A DNA stretch of 64,000 nt, taken from assembly GCF_040054535.1 (NCBI RefSeq), contig NC_090794.1, positions 8,856,501-8,920,500 of the forward strand. The letters are read 5' to 3'. Position 1 is the first letter of the stretch. Each line of letters begins with the position of its first letter. Both the position numbers and the translations under genes were made by a program. Source of the stretch: Antennarius striatus (lineage: Eukaryota; Chordata; Actinopteri; Lophiiformes; Antennariidae). Below are positions 61,753 through 64,000 of this stretch, in pieces. Under the pieces are notes generated by a model. It did no database searches and was not told where the DNA came from. It saw only the letters and a program-made list of their open reading frames with translations.

Positions 61753-64000
61753 TCTATAACGTTGACAGCAAACTAACCGTGTAGAATCTGTCTTCCATTG
61801 TCTTTGTGTAACTTTAAACTTCTTTACATCTCTATTCTTGCTTGACACAAACACACACTGAGAGGTCTATGCTTCAGCGCTACAATGTCGGCATCAGCAG
61901 GATCAAGACACACATATTTGACCGTCATTAAGAAATATAATGATAACTGAAGACAGTTTCTTCCTCTTCATATTTATTTCATCATTCAACAGGAAAAGTA
62001 CAGTCACTTAAGATTCAGGATTATGGCTACATTTCACAGTGGTACATTTTTCAAGAAACATAATTATAGCTTTCTAGAAGAGGGCTCTGATGAGGGCCAG
62101 GCTTTTTCTGCTTTAACGGGATGTTTCCATGTTTGGCAGGCCACCAACCAACAGGCACCGCCAGTGAACCAATCAGCGAGCCCGCCAGTCTAGCAGCGAA
62201 CCAGCCAAAAACCAGTGTATTTGCCAATCAACCTAACCATCCAGGAGACCAGAGATGCAGCCATTATGCTAACCTGCCGGCAGATAATGTGGGCGTCCAA
62301 CTCGGGCTGGTAACGCGCCAACCGGGGAGACGATTTGTGAAAGAACCGGGAGAGGATGACGATGGTTCGAAACTTTACTCCCCATGATCTCATTGACTAC
62401 ATTACAGTATTACATCCACACACTGATCCCAGATCACCGCTAAGCCCTTAATGACTGTTTGTCACCAAGCCCGTGACATCACCATGAACTGAGAGGACGG
62501 ATGGCACGTTCTGCGGTCAGCGTGTGTGTGTCTGTTTCGAGAAAAATGGTTTCGATGAAATCCAAGTTTTGGTTTAGACTTAGGCTATAGAGGTTATTGT
62601 ATTAATTTCATAATATGAAAGAGAAGTGTCCAATATTTCTCTCGGCCCCTTGAAATGGCAGAGAGCAGCATGGAAAGAGATGGAGACACGGAGGGGGCGG
62701 CTGCTCACTGCTTGTGGCAGGAGGGAGGGAGGGAGGGTATAAAGACAATTTCCTCTTTGCTCTTATTGCTCTGACTGTCTGCCGCCTACCGCCTTCATGG
62801 AGGTCCCTAATTGAGATCACTTGTACTTAAAAATAGGAACAAAAAAGGAACTTCTGTGGGCTGGGAGATGGAGAGGAGAAAATAAAGCAGTAATATGTGA
62901 CGAAGGCTGCCATTAAAGAGTCCCAATGATAGATCTGAGCGCAGAGAGCTGAGAACTCTTTCTCTGACTGCCAGGGAACCTTCAGATGTTGACGTGACAC
63001 ACACCACCTGCTGTCACACCACTGGAACTGTGCATGTAAGTGTGTATTTGAAGGGTTTCTGCATATGTGTGTGGCTCTTTTGATGGGGTAGGGTGACAGA
63101 GCCCAGGGCCGCAACATGAAACATGGAAATTCAGTTTTTCCACCTTTGCAAAGGAGTGTGTGCATTTTATTTTTCTTTACATAGCTGCATCAAAGTATCT
63201 TTGCAGTCATCAGACAAATTTGGTTGCTCTTGTGTGCAGTCCCTCTGTTATTAGCTGTGCTGTTATTAGTCCTTCACTTTAATTCAGCCGTTCCACCAGT
63301 CAAACTGGTCTTTCGCCTTTTCCCAGACTCAGAGAGTGTCCCCAAGGCGTACTGGTTTTCCCTACAAACTATCTATCACTCAATCAGGTCTGATCATGCT
63401 ATTAATCAAACAACGAGCCCGTCTTCAGAGACCAGTTTGAAAGGATTGGCTGGAGGGAAGCACAGCGTATCCAGGAGTGGTACCGGACCACGGCTGGGAA
63501 CAGGAACCCCGTAAAGAGCGTTTTTCTTGGACCAAGACCCTATGTAGGTGCTAAAGACAATACAGACACTCGGGCTAGGCCAACATTCCACTTTACACTT
63601 TTCCCTTCCTCTGTGTATTTCACTGGTCTACTTCCTCTCTGCAAACTAGCCGTCTAGTATCAAAATATTTATAGTATATCTGCAAGACATGCTGTTCTCA
63701 TGTATCCGTTCAGCCCTGTGTTCATTAAGCGAGGTAAAACTAATACCAGATTTATCGAGGGAGATTTCCCCTACGTTCTCCCTGTCCATGTGGCGAGATT
63801 GAGGATGATTTATGTGAGGCAAGGAGGAACAGGCGACATAGATAGAGGAGTTCGTGGCAAGAAGCAAACAGCCAGCGGCTCAGGCGAGTACGCACAAGGG
63901 ACTATCACCTGTCACAAGCCCATTTCCAGGGGTCTGGTGTCGAGACTTGAGGGAGTTAAGACAGGACGAGCATCGGCAGCAGACTGAAAAGGAAGAGGAA

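Larger units (their letters stand above)
57561..64000. other. Region upstream of runx2 P2
   Basis: Probably the intron between the distal and proximal promoters, or 5' flank. I found no MASNS-type distal exon and no SUPT3H exon, although both lie on this side of RUNX2 in mammals. It contains a dispersed repeat (59558-59960), an AT/TG tract (60226-60297) and a (CA)n tract (61698-61748). Confidence 0.6.

Noticed and set aside
62121..62387. 88-residue plus-strand frame rich in NQP, with several CCAAT-like motifs
   Set aside because: The Pro/Asn/Gln richness comes from a degenerate CCAAYCA-type repeat in the DNA; no recognisable protein or promoter partner.
62738..62803. TATAAAG after a (GGGA)n tract, followed by a short ATG frame
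   Set aside because: The frame stops after five codons and no donor follows; a plus-strand promoter here is unsupported, although a supt3h leader cannot be excluded.

Overview
The window is animal nuclear DNA, almost certainly from a ray-finned (teleost, probably percomorph) fish. The genes are split by short introns with GT-AG borders. Their proteins match vertebrate families, long (CA)n/(TG)n tracts are common, and several dispersed repeats look like those of teleost genomes. I cannot name the species. There are no prokaryotic operons, CRISPR arrays or phage.

Four genes can be rebuilt exon by exon. (1) An HMGN-family nucleosome-binding protein closest to HMGN3, minus strand, 149-5518, six coding exons, about 100 aa; its upstream region carries a regularly spaced array of CCAAT boxes. 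(2) enpp5, plus strand, 11895-15461, three coding exons, 483 aa, a single-pass membrane phosphodiesterase. (3) clic5, plus strand, 18504-28664, with two alternative first exons: a long one with a 15-bp coding minisatellite (about 542 aa) and a short CLIC5A-type one (246 aa), spliced to five shared exons. (4) runx2, minus strand, 37834-57186, six coding exons from the proximal-promoter start (MRIPV) to the VWRPY end, 449 aa, without the long Gln/Ala tract of mammals.

The order and orientation enpp5(+)-clic5(+)-runx2(-) matches the mammalian ENPP5-CLIC5-RUNX2 block in compressed form, with no ENPP4 between enpp5 and clic5. The genes do not form one pathway; they share an old syntenic block. RUNX2 is the skeletal master regulator, CLIC5 is an actin/ERM-linked protein of microvilli and stereocilia, ENPP5 is a poorly characterised ectoenzyme, and HMGN proteins loosen chromatin.

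The rest is intergenic or intronic DNA with microsatellites, tRNA-derived SINEs, a palindromic MITE-like element and other dispersed repeats. I found no undescribed multi-gene system. The most striking local signals are an uninterrupted (TG)73 tract against the 3' splice site of runx2's last exon, the repeat-built long N-terminus of clic5, an altered HMGN core motif, and the CCAAT array.
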